Positions 1 to 9,239 of a stretch of DNA of 64,000 bases are shown in pieces. Source of the stretch: Pseudomonas sp. A34-9 (GTDB lineage Bacteria > Pseudomonadota > Gammaproteobacteria > Pseudomonadales > Pseudomonadaceae). Below the pieces are notes generated by a model, which saw only the letters and a list, made by a program, of their open reading frames with translations, was not told the origin of the DNA and ran no database searches. The stretch is from assembly GCF_029543085.1 (NCBI RefSeq), contig NZ_CP119967.1:1452501-1516500 (forward strand), given 5' to 3'. The position numbers were made by a program, and so were the translations under genes. Each line of letters opens with the position of its first letter. The first letter of the stretch is position 1.

Positions 1-63
1 GATGAAGCCGAAGCCTTTTTCATCGTTGAACCACTTAACGGTACCGGTTTGGCGATTAGACAT
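1..63 (-). CDS. Cold-shock protein (CspA family), 5' fragment
   Basis: Only the first 21 codons lie in the window; the rest runs off the left edge. They encode an N-terminus with [12 protein letters not shown], the first beta strands and RNP1-type RNA-binding motif of CspA-family single-stranded nucleic acid binding proteins, which act as RNA chaperones in the cytoplasm. The ATG (complement of 61-63) is preceded by AAGGAG (complement of 71-76), which fixes the start. The long leader upstream suits a cold-shock gene, but no regulatory element was identified in it. Confidence 0.9.
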   Translation of the reverse strand, partial: MSNRQTGTVKWFNDEKGFGFI

Positions 64-417
64 GGTGTAACTCCTTGAACAAAGATAACTGCGACACAGG
101 AAGAACCCTGGCCGAGACTGAGTGCAAAGAGCAGGAAAAATTCTTGTAGATGGTTGGATCGAAATTCAACATATCGTGTAGAGATTCTCAGTGACACAAG
201 CAACACAGTGACGCCACCTTAACCCAGTTTCAGAGAAGTGCCAATGCTTCTTGCGAAGGTTTCTCTGTTTTCGGGATCGACGGTGTGACGGTTCGTCGCC
301 AGACCTAGTAAATCATGGGGGATCGGCGAGAATTGCAGCCCGCACTTTGAACCCGGCGGCGCGCCCGGTAAGATGCCGGACAGAATTTTTCCACCTCGCT
401 ATTCAGGACACCCCGCC
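64..417. other. Intergenic region between csp and dcd
   Basis: A gene-free stretch between divergent genes. It holds the csp ribosome binding site (complement of 71-76) and presumably the leader and promoters for csp and dcd. No convincing sigma-70 boxes, hairpin terminator or ORF could be assigned by eye. Confidence 0.5.
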
Positions 418-984
418 ATGAGCATCAAATCGGACAAGTGGATTCGCCGCATGGCGCAGGAACAGGGCATGATCGAGCCGTTCGTCGAGCGCCAGGTGCG
501 CGGCAGCGATGACAGCCGAGTGATCTCCTACGGTGTGTCGAGCTACGGCTATGACGTGCGTTGCACCAATCACTTCAAGGTGTTCACCAACATCAACTCG
601 TCCATCGTCGACCCGAAAAACTTCGACCCGGGCAGTTTCGTCGACGTCCACAGCGACGTCTGCATCATTCCGCCGAACTCCTTCGCGCTGGCCAGCACCG
701 TCGAATACTTCCGCATTCCGCGCAATGTATTGACCATCTGCCTGGGTAAAAGCACCTACGCGCGCTGCGGCATCATCGTTAACGTCACGCCGCTCGAGCC
801 GGAGTGGGAAGGCCACGTCACCCTGGAATTCTCCAACACCACCAACCTGCCGGCGAAAATTTACGCCAACGAAGGCGTGGCGCAGATGCTCTTCCTTGAA
901 TCCGACGAGGAATGCGAAGTTTCATACAAGGATCGCGGTGGCAAGTACCAGGGCCAGCGTGGCGTGACCTTGCCACGCACCTGA
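418..984 (+). CDS. dcd: dCTP deaminase
   Basis: A 188-residue protein matching the usual length of bacterial Dcd. The enzyme deaminates dCTP to dUTP, feeding dTMP synthesis, and forms a homotrimer in the cytoplasm. Recognisable family features are the N-terminal [11 protein letters not shown], the central [12 protein letters not shown] segment, the active-site strand [17 protein letters not shown] with its catalytic glutamate, and a C-terminal [13 protein letters not shown] tail that closes over the nucleotide. An in-frame ATG at 373 would add 15 residues that do not resemble the family, so the ATG at 418 is preferred. It stands alone between csp and a small unknown gene. Confidence 0.96.
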   Translation: MSIKSDKWIRRMAQEQGMIEPFVERQVRGSDDSRVISYGVSSYGYDVRCTNHFKVFTNINSSIVDPKNFDPGSFVDVHSDVCIIPPNSFALASTVEYFRIPRNVLTICLGKSTYARCGIIVNVTPLEPEWEGHVTLEFSNTTNLPAKIYANEGVAQMLFLESDEECEVSYKDRGGKYQGQRGVTLPRT

Positions 985-1090
985 TCGGTCCATCCGACAG
1001 ATCGCGGGAATTCTTTGGCGGGCAGACACTCTATGGGGTGTACTGCCCGTTTTGTTTTCGGCAAAACGGGCCTTCGCCGAGGAGTGCCCT

Positions 1091-1300
1091 ATGAAGATCG
1101 ATCCGCAAATCACTGCCGAACTGGCAAGGCTCGAGCCCAATCAGATTGGCGTATTGGCCTGGTCCTTGTTGGCGCATCCGCCGCTGAACATGGCCGGTGG
1201 AATTCCCGGTCAACCCGATCCCGATACCCCCAACGAACAACCGACCGAGCCGGGCGAACCGACGCTACCGGACGAGCCGCCACCGGCACCGGTTGCCTGA
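1091..1300 (+). CDS. Small acidic protein with Pro-rich tail, unknown function
   Basis: A 69-residue protein with a clear GGAG ribosome binding site at 1081-1084, seven bases before the ATG. The first 35 residues look like a short helical domain (PQITAELARLEPNQIGVLAW). The remainder is a low-complexity Pro/Glu/Asp tail ending in PPPAPVA. There is no signal peptide, membrane segment or known catalytic motif. The RBS and codon use support a real gene. No function is assigned. Confidence 0.6.
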   Translation: MKIDPQITAELARLEPNQIGVLAWSLLAHPPLNMAGGIPGQPDPDTPNEQPTEPGEPTLPDEPPPAPVA

Positions 1301-1346
1301 TCTGCATTGAAAATGAATGGCCAGTCAGATGCGGTCTGCGAAGACT

Positions 1347-2003
1347 TCAACTGACTGGCCATATTTCGTTATCGCCGATGACGAAGAGCCTGCTGCTGTC
1401 ATCCTTCCCGACCGGATAGCCGCCGGTAAACGCGCCAAAGGCCGGCAGCAGGCTGAGGCGTTCGCCAAGCCTGAAGCATGCCAGGCGCAAGCTCTGCCGA
1501 CCCTTGCCATGTAACCGATAGACCGGATGTATATGGCCTGCCAGGACATGTCGTTCAGGATGCGGGTCCGGTTCATGTTGCAAGGCGAATGGCCCGAGCA
1601 GCAGTGGTTCCGGCACCACCCGGATATTCAGCGATTCAGGCGGATCACCGGCGCGTTTGTCGTGATTGCCGCGGATCAGCGTCATCGGCAGATCAACATG
1701 ACGCGCACGCCATTCGGCCAGTGCACGCAACGTTCCCACGGCATGTGAGCCGGGTCCGTGCAGGAAATCGCCAAGAAATATCAGTTGCCGACAAGGCAGT
1801 TTCGCCAGCAATCGGTCAATCACTGCAATATTGCTCGACGTGGTGCCTTGCGGGACCGGCTGGCCAAGGCTGCGGTAAGCGGCGGCCTTGCCGAAATGCA
1901 CATCGGCAATCAGCAATGCCTGTTGCGCCGGCCAGTACAACGCTTTTTCCGGCAGCAGCCAGAGGTCCTCACCGGCGAGACGAACAGGGTAGGGCGCGCT
2001 CAT
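1347..2003 (-). CDS. pdeM: Ligase-associated DNA damage response endonuclease PdeM
   Basis: A 218-residue metallophosphoesterase with the family signature in order: DVHFGK (about residue 34), GDFLHG (about 78), RGNHD (about 111) and GHIHPVYR (about 156). These supply the His/Asp/Asn ligands of a di-metal, Mn-dependent phosphodiesterase. The Pseudomonas putida homologue (MPE) is a DNA endonuclease/phosphodiesterase encoded with an Lhr-type helicase, an ATP-dependent ligase and an MBL exonuclease. Here its ATG overlaps the helicase stop by 4 bp, so the two are translationally coupled. The role in repair is inferred from the family and the context. Confidence 0.9.
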   Translation of the reverse strand: MSAPYPVRLAGEDLWLLPEKALYWPAQQALLIADVHFGKAAAYRSLGQPVPQGTTSSNIAVIDRLLAKLPCRQLIFLGDFLHGPGSHAVGTLRALAEWRARHVDLPMTLIRGNHDKRAGDPPESLNIRVVPEPLLLGPFALQHEPDPHPERHVLAGHIHPVYRLHGKGRQSLRLACFRLGERLSLLPAFGAFTGGYPVGKDDSSRLFVIGDNEIWPVS

Positions 2004-4489
2004 CGGTATTTGCTCTTGTCGGCAGATTTCTCCAGATCATCGACCATCCGCCTGATGCGATCAGCGAGTTTCTCCGAACTCATGCTTTCACGCATGCGCT
2101 CCACCAGCAGCGGGAAGCCCAGCGGTGTAGGACGTTTAACCTGATGCACGTCCAGTTTCATCTGATTGATCCGCTCCAATGTCTGCTCCAGGCGCTGAAT
2201 ATCCAGTTCTTCTCGTAGGACTTCTTCCCCGGCCTGGGCCAGCAACAGGTTGTCGGCGTCATATTGTTTGAACACTTCGAAGAATAAACCACTGGAAGCC
2301 TGGACCTGCCGGGTGCTTTTCGGTGCGCCGGGGTAACCGGAGAAGACCAGCCCGGCAATCCGGGCAATCTCACGGAAACGGCGCAGGGCCAGTTCGCCGG
2401 CATTCAGACTGGCCAGAACGTCCTCCAATAAATCATCGGCATTGAACAGCTCGGCATTCAAATACTCGGCCCAGTCGATCGGCGTGGCGCTGAGTAATTC
2501 GAGACCGTAATCGTTTACCGCGATGGAAAACGTCACCGGTTGCCGTTGACTGACGCGCCAGGCCAGCAGACTTGCCAGCCCCAGATGCACCTGCCGCCCG
2601 GCAAACGGATAGAGGAAAAGGTGCCAGCCCTCGCGGGACTTCAGCACTTCGGCTAACAGGTTTTCTGTCGTGGGCAACCCAGACCAGCGCATCTGGGTTT
2701 CCAGCAACGGTCGCAACGCCTGCATTTCCGGGCCGACAAACTCGCCTTGCGCGGCGGCACTGAAGCGCCTGACCACGGCCTCGGCCAATTCGTTGGAAAG
2801 TGGCATGCGCCCGCCATTCCAGCGCGGTACGGCGGCTTTCTTAGCGGTGCTGCGTTTGACGTAAGCGGTCATGTTTTCCACCCGCACCAGTTCCAGCAAC
2901 CGTCCGGCAAAAAGAAAGCCGTCGCCTGGTTTAAGCCGCGCGATGAAGCCTTCCTCGACACTGCCCAACTGTTTGCCGCCGCCGCCTTTGCTCCAGAATT
3001 TCAGCTGGATGCTCGCATCGCTGACGATGGTGCCGATGCTCATGCGATGGCGCCGCGCCAATCGCGCATCCGGTACGCGCCAGACGCCGTGCTCGTCCGG
3101 TTCGACTCGGCGATAATCCGGATAGGCTGTCAGCGACATCCCACCATGGCGTACGAAAGCCAGCGCCCAGGCCCAATCGGCGGGAGTCAACTCACGGTAA
3201 GCCCAGGCGCCACGGACTTCTTCGTACAACTCTTGAGGAATAAACCCGCCGCCGAGGGCCATGCTGACCAAATGCTGCACGAGCACGTCCAGCGGTTTGT
3301 GCGGTGACAGACGGGGTTCGATGCGCCGTTGCTCGACGGCATCGCGGGCGGCAGCGGCTTCGATCAGCTCAAGGCTGTGCGTCGGCACCAGTGTCACCCG
3401 CGATGTGCGTCCCGGTGCATGGCCGGAGCGTCCAGCCCGTTGCATCAAGCGCGCGACACCTTTGGCCGAGCCGATTTGCAGCACGCGTTCGACCGGCAGG
3501 AAGTCCACGCCCAGATCCAGGCTCGAAGTGCAGACCACGGCTTTCAGTTGCCCATTCTTCAGGGCTTGCTCCACCCAGTCGCGGGTTTCGCGAGACAGTG
3601 AACTGTGATGCAAAGCGATCAGTCCTGCCCAGTCCGGCCGCGCCTCCAGTAGCGCCTGATACCAGATTTCCGACTGCGCCCGGGTATTGGTGAACACCAG
3701 AGTGCTGGCGCAAGCATCCAGTTCAGCAACAACCTGCGGCAACATCTTCAGACCGATGTGCCCTGCCCAGGGGAAACGCTCGATGGCAGGAGGGAGGAGG
3801 GTGTCCACCTTCAGCGCTTTTTCGCTTTGCCCCTGAATGCTGACGCCGCCACCCTGTGGGATCAGCACCTGTTCGGCGTGGGATTGATTACCGAGGGTGG
3901 CGGACACGCCCCACACGATCAGATCGGGTTGCCAGTGGCGTAGACGGGCCAGGGCCAATTGCAGTTGCACGCCGCGCTTGTTGCCCAGCAGCTCGTGCCA
4001 TTCATCGACGACGATCATGCGCAGACTCGACAGCGCTACGTGTGCATCGGCGCGGGCGAGCAGCAGTGTCAGGCTTTCCGGCGTGGTGATCAGGGTGGTC
4101 GGCAGGCGCCGGCTCTGCCGGGCGCGTTCGCTGCTGCTGGTGTCGCCGGTGCGCAGGCCGATGCTCCACGGGATCTGCAGGTCATCCATCGGTGTTTGCA
4201 ACGCGCGCGCTGTATCGGCGGCGAGTGCGCGCATGGGGGTGATCCACAGGACGGTCAGCGGTGCGGCGGGTTGTTTGCGTTTGCGCGGTGTTTCGGGGGG
4301 AGGCAACAAGCGCGCGAAGCGATTGAGTGCGGCGAACCATACCGCATAGGTTTTACCGGCGCCGGTGCTGGCGTGGAGCAAGCCGGATTCGCCGTTTTTC
4401 ACCGCCGCCCACACCTGTTTCTGAAAGGCGAACGGCTTCCAGTCGCGGGCGCTGAACCAGATTTTTGCCAGGTCGGGAGATTTCGCCAT
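2000..4489 (-). CDS. Ligase-associated DNA damage response DEXH-box helicase (Lhr-like)
   Basis: About 829 residues of a superfamily 2 helicase of the Lhr group. Motifs visible are Walker [15 protein letters not shown] box VVDEWHELL, motif [11 protein letters not shown] and motif [13 protein letters not shown], followed by the long C-terminal region typical of Lhr proteins. Such enzymes translocate 3'-5' on single-stranded DNA and unwind duplexes or hybrids. The frame opens at a GTG at 4537, adding 16 residues; neither start has a strong RBS, and the ATG at 4489 is chosen because the following sequence aligns with family N-termini. It overlaps pdeM by 4 bp. Its usual partners, ligase and exonuclease, lie 5 kb away beyond a transporter operon. 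Confidence 0.9.
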   Translation of the reverse strand: MAKSPDLAKIWFSARDWKPFAFQKQVWAAVKNGESGLLHASTGAGKTYAVWFAALNRFARLLPPPETPRKRKQPAAPLTVLWITPMRALAADTARALQTPMDDLQIPWSIGLRTGDTSSSERARQSRRLPTTLITTPESLTLLLARADAHVALSSLRMIVVDEWHELLGNKRGVQLQLALARLRHWQPDLIVWGVSATLGNQSHAEQVLIPQGGGVSIQGQSEKALKVDTLLPPAIERFPWAGHIGLKMLPQVVAELDACASTLVFTNTRAQSEIWYQALLEARPDWAGLIALHHSSLSRETRDWVEQALKNGQLKAVVCTSSLDLGVDFLPVERVLQIGSAKGVARLMQRAGRSGHAPGRTSRVTLVPTHSLELIEAAAARDAVEQRRIEPRLSPHKPLDVLVQHLVSMALGGGFIPQELYEEVRGAWAYRELTPADWAWALAFVRHGGMSLTAYPDYRRVEPDEHGVWRVPDARLARRHRMSIGTIVSDASIQLKFWSKGGGGKQLGSVEEGFIARLKPGDGFLFAGRLLELVRVENMTAYVKRSTAKKAAVPRWNGGRMPLSNELAEAVVRRFSAAAQGEFVGPEMQALRPLLETQMRWSGLPTTENLLAEVLKSREGWHLFLYPFAGRQVHLGLASLLAWRVSQRQPVTFSIAVNDYGLELLSATPIDWAEYLNAELFNADDLLEDVLASLNAGELALRRFREIARIAGLVFSGYPGAPKSTRQVQASSGLFFEVFKQYDADNLLLAQAGEEVLREELDIQRLEQTLERINQMKLDVHQVKRPTPLGFPLLVERMRESMSSEKLADRIRRMVDDLEKSADKSKYR

Positions 4490-4567
4490 GCGGCTGCGCG
4501 CGCTCTGGAGGTGTTCTTCCAGTGACCGCGCCAACACAGAAAAGGTTTAAAAACACCGCACATCACC

Positions 4568-4652
4568 TGTAGGAGCTGCCGCAGGCTGCGATCTTTTGAT
4601 CTTGTTTTTTAAAATCACAATCAAAAGATCGCAGCCTTCGGCAGCTCCTACA
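4568..4652. repeat. REP-like inverted repeat pair, family 1
   Basis: Two copies of a roughly 30-bp element (core GGAGCTGC...GCAGG/CTGCGATC, ending in TTTT) face each other around a short AT-rich spacer, forming a large imperfect palindrome. The same unit recurs at 18469-18546 and 27839-27914. The location between convergent transcription ends (aminoacid transporter operon and helicase leader) is typical of Pseudomonas REP doublets. Confidence 0.85.
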
Positions 4653-4697
4653 TAGGCGGCGTTGACAGGCCGTATGGATCGCAGGGCAATACGTGGG

Positions 4698-5462
4698 TCA
4701 TTTCAGGTTGCCGCTGAGGAACTGCTTCAGGCGTTCGCTTTTCGGGTTGCCGAGCACATCCTCGGGCGCCCCTTCTTCTTCCACCAGACCCTGATGCAGG
4801 AACAACACCTGGCTGGAGACTTTTCGCGCGAAGCTCATCTCGTGGGTCACCATGATCATGGTCCGGCCTTCCTCGGCCAGCCCTTGAATGACCTTCAACA
4901 CTTCCCCCACCAGCTCCGGGTCGAGCGCCGAGGTCGGTTCATCGAACAGCATCACTTCCGGCTCCATCGCCAACGCCCGGGCAATCGCCACGCGCTGTTG
5001 CTGACCGCCCGACAAAAACGCCGGGTACTGATCCGCCACCCGCGCCGGCAGCCCGACCTTGTCCAGATAACGCCGGGCGCGATCGTCAGCCTCCTGTTTG
5101 CTGCAACCCAGCACCCGGCGCGGGGCCATGGTGATGTTTTCCAGCACGGTCATGTGGCTCCACAGGTTGAAATGCTGGAACACCATCGCCAGACGCGTGC
5201 GCAATCGTTGCAGTTCATCGGCGTCGGCGACGTGCATGCCGTGGCGGTCGGTGACCATGCGGATCGCCTGGCCATCGAGGCTCATGGCGCCGTCGTTGGG
5301 TTGTTCGAGAAAGTTGATGCAGCGCAAAAAGGTACTTTTGCCCGAGCCACTGGCGCCGATCAGGCTGATCACGTCGCCGGTCCTGGCCTTGAGCGAAACG
5401 CCTTTGAGCACCTGATGGTCGCCATAGCTTTTATGCAGGCCTTCAACGGTCAGTTTGTACAT
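4698..5462 (-). CDS. Polar amino acid ABC transporter, ATP-binding subunit (HisP/AotP type)
   Basis: A 254-residue ABC ATPase with Walker [11 protein letters not shown]-loop FQHFNLW, signature [15 protein letters not shown], Walker [14 protein letters not shown] and switch histidine VTHEMSFAR. The family powers uptake of basic amino acids or histidine by type I importers. The ATG at 5462 is chosen over the longer frame because [14 protein letters not shown] is the canonical N-terminus. It is the last gene of a five-gene operon in the order binding protein, permease, permease, desuccinylase-like enzyme, ATPase, as in the P. aeruginosa aotJQMOP operon. The argR that follows aotP there is absent here. 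Substrate (Arg/Orn, Lys or His) is uncertain. Confidence 0.93.
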   Translation of the reverse strand: MYKLTVEGLHKSYGDHQVLKGVSLKARTGDVISLIGASGSGKSTFLRCINFLEQPNDGAMSLDGQAIRMVTDRHGMHVADADELQRLRTRLAMVFQHFNLWSHMTVLENITMAPRRVLGCSKQEADDRARRYLDKVGLPARVADQYPAFLSGGQQQRVAIARALAMEPEVMLFDEPTSALDPELVGEVLKVIQGLAEEGRTMIMVTHEMSFARKVSSQVLFLHQGLVEEEGAPEDVLGNPKSERLKQFLSGNLK

Positions 5463-5475
5463 GGGACAGACATCC

Positions 5476-6594
5476 TCAAGGCGAAAGTAGGTAGCCGCTG
5501 CGGTACGCTTCGGCGCCCGCGACGTGGGCAATGACCATGCCGGCAGTGGCCATGCGTCGCAGCGAGCGGGCGTACATCAGGCCGGCGCTGGTGCAATGAA
5601 TGGGGGTGATCCGGTCGTTGATCGGGTCGATGATTTCGGCGATCTGCTGTCCCGCTTCCAGGACTTGCCCCGGTGTGGCGGTGTAGACCAGCAAGCCGCC
5701 GACCGGCGTGGTCACCGGTTCGACGCCCGCCAGAGGCGTGGCCGGGAACGGCAACGGCGGCTGCGGTTTGGTCTCGCCGACAATCGCGTCGGACTGGATC
5801 AGATAGTCGATCAGCGCCTGGCAATCACGGCTGGCCATCGGGTGATTGACGTCACCCTGGCCGCGCAATTCGACGGTTACCGAGAAACTGCCGAGCGGAA
5901 TCTCGAAGTGTTCAGCGAAGCGTTCCTTCAATTGCCACCACAGCAGGGTGAAGCATTCGTCGAATGACTGACCGCCGGAATCGGTGGCCAACAGGCTCGC
6001 CTGAGCTTCGATGTAGCGCGCCAGCGGTTCGACCTGCGGCCACGCTTCGGGCGTGGTGTAGAGGTGAACCACCGATTCGAAGTCGCAGTGCAAGTCCAGC
6101 ACCATATCGGCATCACAGGCCAGCCGTTGCAGGGTCAGGCGCTGGGATTGCAGTTGGGTGCTGGCGGTCTGGCGGGCGAGGGCGTCGCGCAGATGGCGGC
6201 GGATCAGTTCGAGGTTGTGCTGCGGATCGTCATTCAGCTTGCCCTCGATGGCATTGCCGATTTCTTCGCTGAGGTCGACAAACCAGCGGTTGAAGTTTTG
6301 GCCGCTCTCCAGTTCGTACCGGCCCAGCGGCACGTCCATCAGCACTTGTTCGAGGCCGACCGGGTTGGCCACCGGCACCAGCACGATTTCGCTGCGCAGG
6401 CGGCCGGCGGCTTCCAGCTCGGCCAGACGCTGCTTGAGGTGCCAGGCCACGAGCATGCCGGGCAGTTCATCGGCGTGCAGCGAGGACTGAATGTAAACCT
6501 TGCCCTTGGCCTGTTCCGGGCCGAAGTGGAAGCTGTGGATCTGTCGTGCGGTCCCCGGCAGCGGGGCCAGCAGGTCATGTATCTGGTGGCGCAT
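5476..6594 (-). CDS. Succinylglutamate desuccinylase/aspartoacylase family protein (AotO-like)
   Basis: A 372-residue zinc-dependent amidohydrolase-fold protein. Metal-site motifs of the AstE/AspA family are visible: [10 protein letters not shown] near residue 37, an N-P-x-G segment ([11 protein letters not shown]) near 76, and [13 protein letters not shown] near 160. A C-terminal barrel-like region follows (about 280-372). In P. aeruginosa a gene of this family lies within the aot arginine/ornithine operon. Here it lies between permease and ATPase genes with short gaps of 12 and 13 bp, so it is co-transcribed. It may hydrolyse an acylated amino acid brought in by the transporter; that is inference. 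Confidence 0.85.
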   Translation of the reverse strand: MRHQIHDLLAPLPGTARQIHSFHFGPEQAKGKVYIQSSLHADELPGMLVAWHLKQRLAELEAAGRLRSEIVLVPVANPVGLEQVLMDVPLGRYELESGQNFNRWFVDLSEEIGNAIEGKLNDDPQHNLELIRRHLRDALARQTASTQLQSQRLTLQRLACDADMVLDLHCDFESVVHLYTTPEAWPQVEPLARYIEAQASLLATDSGGQSFDECFTLLWWQLKERFAEHFEIPLGSFSVTVELRGQGDVNHPMASRDCQALIDYLIQSDAIVGETKPQPPLPFPATPLAGVEPVTTPVGGLLVYTATPGQVLEAGQQIAEIIDPINDRITPIHCTSAGLMYARSLRRMATAGMVIAHVAGAEAYRSGYLLSP

Positions 6595-6606
6595 TGCAAA
6601 GGTGTC

Positions 6607-7317
6607 CTAGTGAGTCGGCCCGAGGAAGGCCAGCCATCGGCGTTCAGCAAGGCGGAACAAGCCGACCAGCGCAAAGGTAATGGTCAGGTAGATCAGCGCG
6701 GCGATGCCGAACGACTGAAAAGTCAGGAAGGTCGCCGAGTTGGCGTCCCGGGCGACTTTCAGGATGTCGGGGATGGTCGCGGTGAAGGCCACGGTGGTCG
6801 AGTGCAGCATCAGGATCACTTCGTTGCTGTAATACGGCAACGAACGGCGCAGCGCCGACGGCATGATCACGTAGGCATACAGCTTCCAGCCGGTCAGCCC
6901 GTAGGCCTTGGCCGCTTCGACTTCGCCGTGGTTCATGCTACGGATCGCCCCGGCGAAAATCTCCGTGGTATAGGCGCAAGTGTTGAGGGCGAAGGCGAGG
7001 ATCGTGCAGTTCATCGCATCGCGAAAGAAACTGTCGAGCAACGGCTGCGCACGCACGGCGGCCAGGCTGTAGATCCCGGTGTAGCAGATCAGCAACTGGA
7101 TATACAACGGCGTGCCACGGAACAGATAGGTGTAAAACTGCACCGGCCAGCGAATGTAGAAGTGCGGCGAGACGCGCGCAATCGACAGCGGAATCGACAC
7201 CAGGAACCCGATGAAGATCGAGGCGCTGAGCAACCACATCGTCATCGCCAGCCCGGTAATGTTCTGGCCGTCGGTATAAAGGAAGGCGCGCCAGTATTCC
7301 TGCAAGAGTTCGATCAT
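6607..7317 (-). CDS. Polar amino acid ABC transporter permease (HisM/AotM type)
   Basis: A 236-residue inner-membrane protein with about five transmembrane helices. The EAA loop motif that contacts the ATPase is EVEAAKAYGLTGWKLYAYVI (about residues 131-150), and the N-terminal amphipathic and first membrane segments match HisM/ArtM permeases. Its first codon overlaps the end of the upstream permease by 4 bp, indicating translational coupling and heterodimer formation with that subunit. Confidence 0.92.
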   Translation of the reverse strand: MIELLQEYWRAFLYTDGQNITGLAMTMWLLSASIFIGFLVSIPLSIARVSPHFYIRWPVQFYTYLFRGTPLYIQLLICYTGIYSLAAVRAQPLLDSFFRDAMNCTILAFALNTCAYTTEIFAGAIRSMNHGEVEAAKAYGLTGWKLYAYVIMPSALRRSLPYYSNEVILMLHSTTVAFTATIPDILKVARDANSATFLTFQSFGIAALIYLTITFALVGLFRLAERRWLAFLGPTH

Positions 7318-8042
7318 CGTACGGCCTCCCGCGAACCAGCAGCGTAGCGACGTTCAAGCCAACGCAGAATGAAGTTGGAAGCACTGGTAATCAGCAGATA
7401 GATCAAGGCAGCGAGGACCAGGAAGTAGAACAGTTGATAAGTGCTTTTACCGGCGTCCTGCGCCGCTTTGACCAGGTCGGCGAGGCCGATGATCGACACC
7501 AGCGCGGTGGCTTTGAGCATCACCATCCAGTTGTTGCCAATGCCCGGCAGGGCGAAGCGCATCATTTGTGGAAACACCACGAAACGAAAGCGCTGGCCGC
7601 GTTTAAGGCCATAGGCCGTGGCGGCTTCGACCTGACCGCGCGGCACGGCGAGGATCGCACCACGGAAGGTTTCGGTGAAATACGCGCCATAAATGAAGCC
7701 CAGGGTCAGCACCCCGGCACTGAACGGGTCGATTTCGATGTATTCCCATTCCATGTAATCGGTCAGCGTCGTCAACCAGGTTTGCAGGCTGTAGAAGATC
7801 AGCAACATCAACACCAGGTCCGGCACCCCGCGAATCAGCGTGGTGTAGAGCTGGGCGGGCAGGCGCACCAGTTTGATTTTTGACAGTTTGGCACTGGCGC
7901 CGAGCAGACCGAGTAACACGGCCACCAGCAGCGACAACGCCGATAATTTGATGGTCATCCAGGTGCCTTCCAACAGCAAAGGGCCAAAACCCTTGAGGCT
8001 GAAGGCTGTGAGCCCCAGATTTTGTAAGAGGTTTTCGAACAT
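7314..8042 (-). CDS. Polar amino acid ABC transporter permease (HisQ/AotQ type)
   Basis: A 242-residue polytopic membrane protein. It contains five predicted membrane segments and the EAA loop QVEAATAYGLKRGQRFRFVV (about residues 136-155). It is the HisQ-type partner of the following permease. It starts 57 bp after the binding-protein gene, and a hairpin lies in that gap, which probably lowers permease expression relative to the periplasmic protein. Confidence 0.92.
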   Translation of the reverse strand: MFENLLQNLGLTAFSLKGFGPLLLEGTWMTIKLSALSLLVAVLLGLLGASAKLSKIKLVRLPAQLYTTLIRGVPDLVLMLLIFYSLQTWLTTLTDYMEWEYIEIDPFSAGVLTLGFIYGAYFTETFRGAILAVPRGQVEAATAYGLKRGQRFRFVVFPQMMRFALPGIGNNWMVMLKATALVSIIGLADLVKAAQDAGKSTYQLFYFLVLAALIYLLITSASNFILRWLERRYAAGSREAVR

Positions 8043-8069
8043 AAATCAGCAACCTGAGCGGATGGAAAA

Positions 8070-8092
8070 GGCGCCCATCGAGGATGGGCGCC
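8070..8092 (-). terminator. Intra-operon hairpin (partial terminator) between binding protein and permease
   Basis: A perfect 10-bp stem, GGCGCCCATC / GATGGGCGCC with a 3-base loop, read on the minus strand and followed by CTTTTCC. It sits directly after the stop of the periplasmic binding protein gene. Such hairpins commonly attenuate transcription or stabilise the upstream mRNA, giving excess binding protein over permease. Confidence 0.7.
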
Positions 8093-8098
8093 GGGGCA

Positions 8099-8881
8099 TT
8101 ATTTGCCGCTGTACAGATTCAGATCGCCAAAGTGTTTCTTTTGAATCTCGGCGTATTTGCCGTCATCGTGTAACGCTTTGATACCTTTATCTAAAAGCGC
8201 TTTGAGCTCAGTGTTACCTTTCTTAATACCGACAGCGGTTTTGGCTGGCAGCAATTCGTTGTCGACCGGCTTGCTGACGTCATAGTCGGCGCCCTGTGGC
8301 GACTTCAAAAAGCCCAGTTCGGCTTGCAGCATGTCCTGGATACCCGCGTCGAGACGGCCAGAGGTCAGGTCGGAGTACACCTGATCCTGGTTCTGATAGG
8401 CCTGGGTTTTGACGCCGGCCTTGTCCAGCACGGCTTTGGCGTAGGCTTCCTGAATGGTGCCTTGCTCATAGCCGACGGTTTTGCCCTTCAGCGAAGCGAC
8501 ATCGGCGGTAATGCCGGAGCCTTTTTTCGACACATAGGCAGTCGGGCCAGAGAACAGCTCGCTGGAGAAGTCGATGACTTTCTCGCGGGCCGGGGTCACG
8601 GTCATCGACGAGATCACACCGTCGAATTTATTGGCCTTGAGGCCCGGAATCATGCCGTCGAAATCACTTTCGACCCACTTGCACTTGACCTTCAGTTCGG
8701 CGCAGATCGCGTTACCCAGATCGATGTCGAAACCCACCAGGCTGCCGTCGGCCGCTTTCGACTCGAACGGTGCGTACGAAGGGTCAACGCCAAAGCGCAG
8801 CTCTTTGTATTCCTTGGCCAGCGCGGAGCCAGCGGCCATGCACAACGCCAGTGCAGAAAGGGTCAGCAATGCTTTTTTCAT
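8099..8881 (-). CDS. Periplasmic polar amino acid binding protein (HisJ/AotJ type)
   Basis: A 260-residue SBP_bac_3 family protein. The signal peptide ends at SALA-KEYKELRFG (about residue 22). Family motifs include GVDPSYAPFESK, LVGFDIDLGNAICAEL, the R-E-K-VIDFS segment that shapes the amino acid alpha-group site, and a C-terminal GKYAEIQKKHFGDLNLY. Two cysteines in AICAELKVKCKW probably form the disulfide found in HisJ/ArgT homologues. It is the first gene of the five-gene importer operon. By resemblance it binds histidine or a basic amino acid; the sequence alone does not decide. Confidence 0.92.
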   Translation of the reverse strand: MKKALLTLSALALCMAAGSALAKEYKELRFGVDPSYAPFESKAADGSLVGFDIDLGNAICAELKVKCKWVESDFDGMIPGLKANKFDGVISSMTVTPAREKVIDFSSELFSGPTAYVSKKGSGITADVASLKGKTVGYEQGTIQEAYAKAVLDKAGVKTQAYQNQDQVYSDLTSGRLDAGIQDMLQAELGFLKSPQGADYDVSKPVDNELLPAKTAVGIKKGNTELKALLDKGIKALHDDGKYAEIQKKHFGDLNLYSGK

Positions 8882-9239
8882 TATTCAATCCCTAAGAACC
8901 AATATGAGCGCTTGTGGCGCAGAATTATTGTTACTGGAACGCGTACGACCTATAGAAAGTAGCAATTTCCGAACCAGAGTCCCGAACAAGTGTTTTAAAA
9001 GGTTGGGCGGGGAGGAATGAGGGCGATTGAATGCTCGGAAATGGGCATTGCGATTTTGCTGCACTGTTTCGGATCAAACTCCGATATTGAAGGCAGGTCA
9101 CTGATCGTTCCCACGCTCTGCGTGGGAATGCCGCAATGGACGCTCTACGTCCGCTTTGGGACGCGGAGCGTCCCGGGCTGCATTCCTTTGCTGCGCGTGG
9201 GAACGATCATCGGATTGTGTGTTGTCCCGGGAAAAGGGG
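8882..9239. other. Promoter region of transporter operon plus a REP-like repeat
   Basis: A gene-free stretch between the ligase gene end and the binding-protein start. It contains the leader of the transporter operon (near 8882-9000, AT-richer) and the palindromic repeat at 9102-9209. No clear ArgR or Lrp box could be assigned by eye. Confidence 0.5.
9102..9209. repeat. REP-like palindromic repeat, family 2
   Basis: A roughly 108-bp inverted repeat. Its outer arms are TGATCGTTCCCACGC-type and GCGTGGGAACGATCA-type, with inner arms around GACGCTCTACGTC and GACGCGGAGCGTCC. Each arm is itself a small palindrome (CCCACGCTCTGCGTGGG). The same element recurs at 16126-16236 and 22448-22550. Confidence 0.85.

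Noticed and set aside
6064..7347. 427-residue ORF on the plus strand
   Set aside because: It lies opposite the permease and AotO-like genes, has Gln/Arg/His-rich shadow composition and no recognisable motif.
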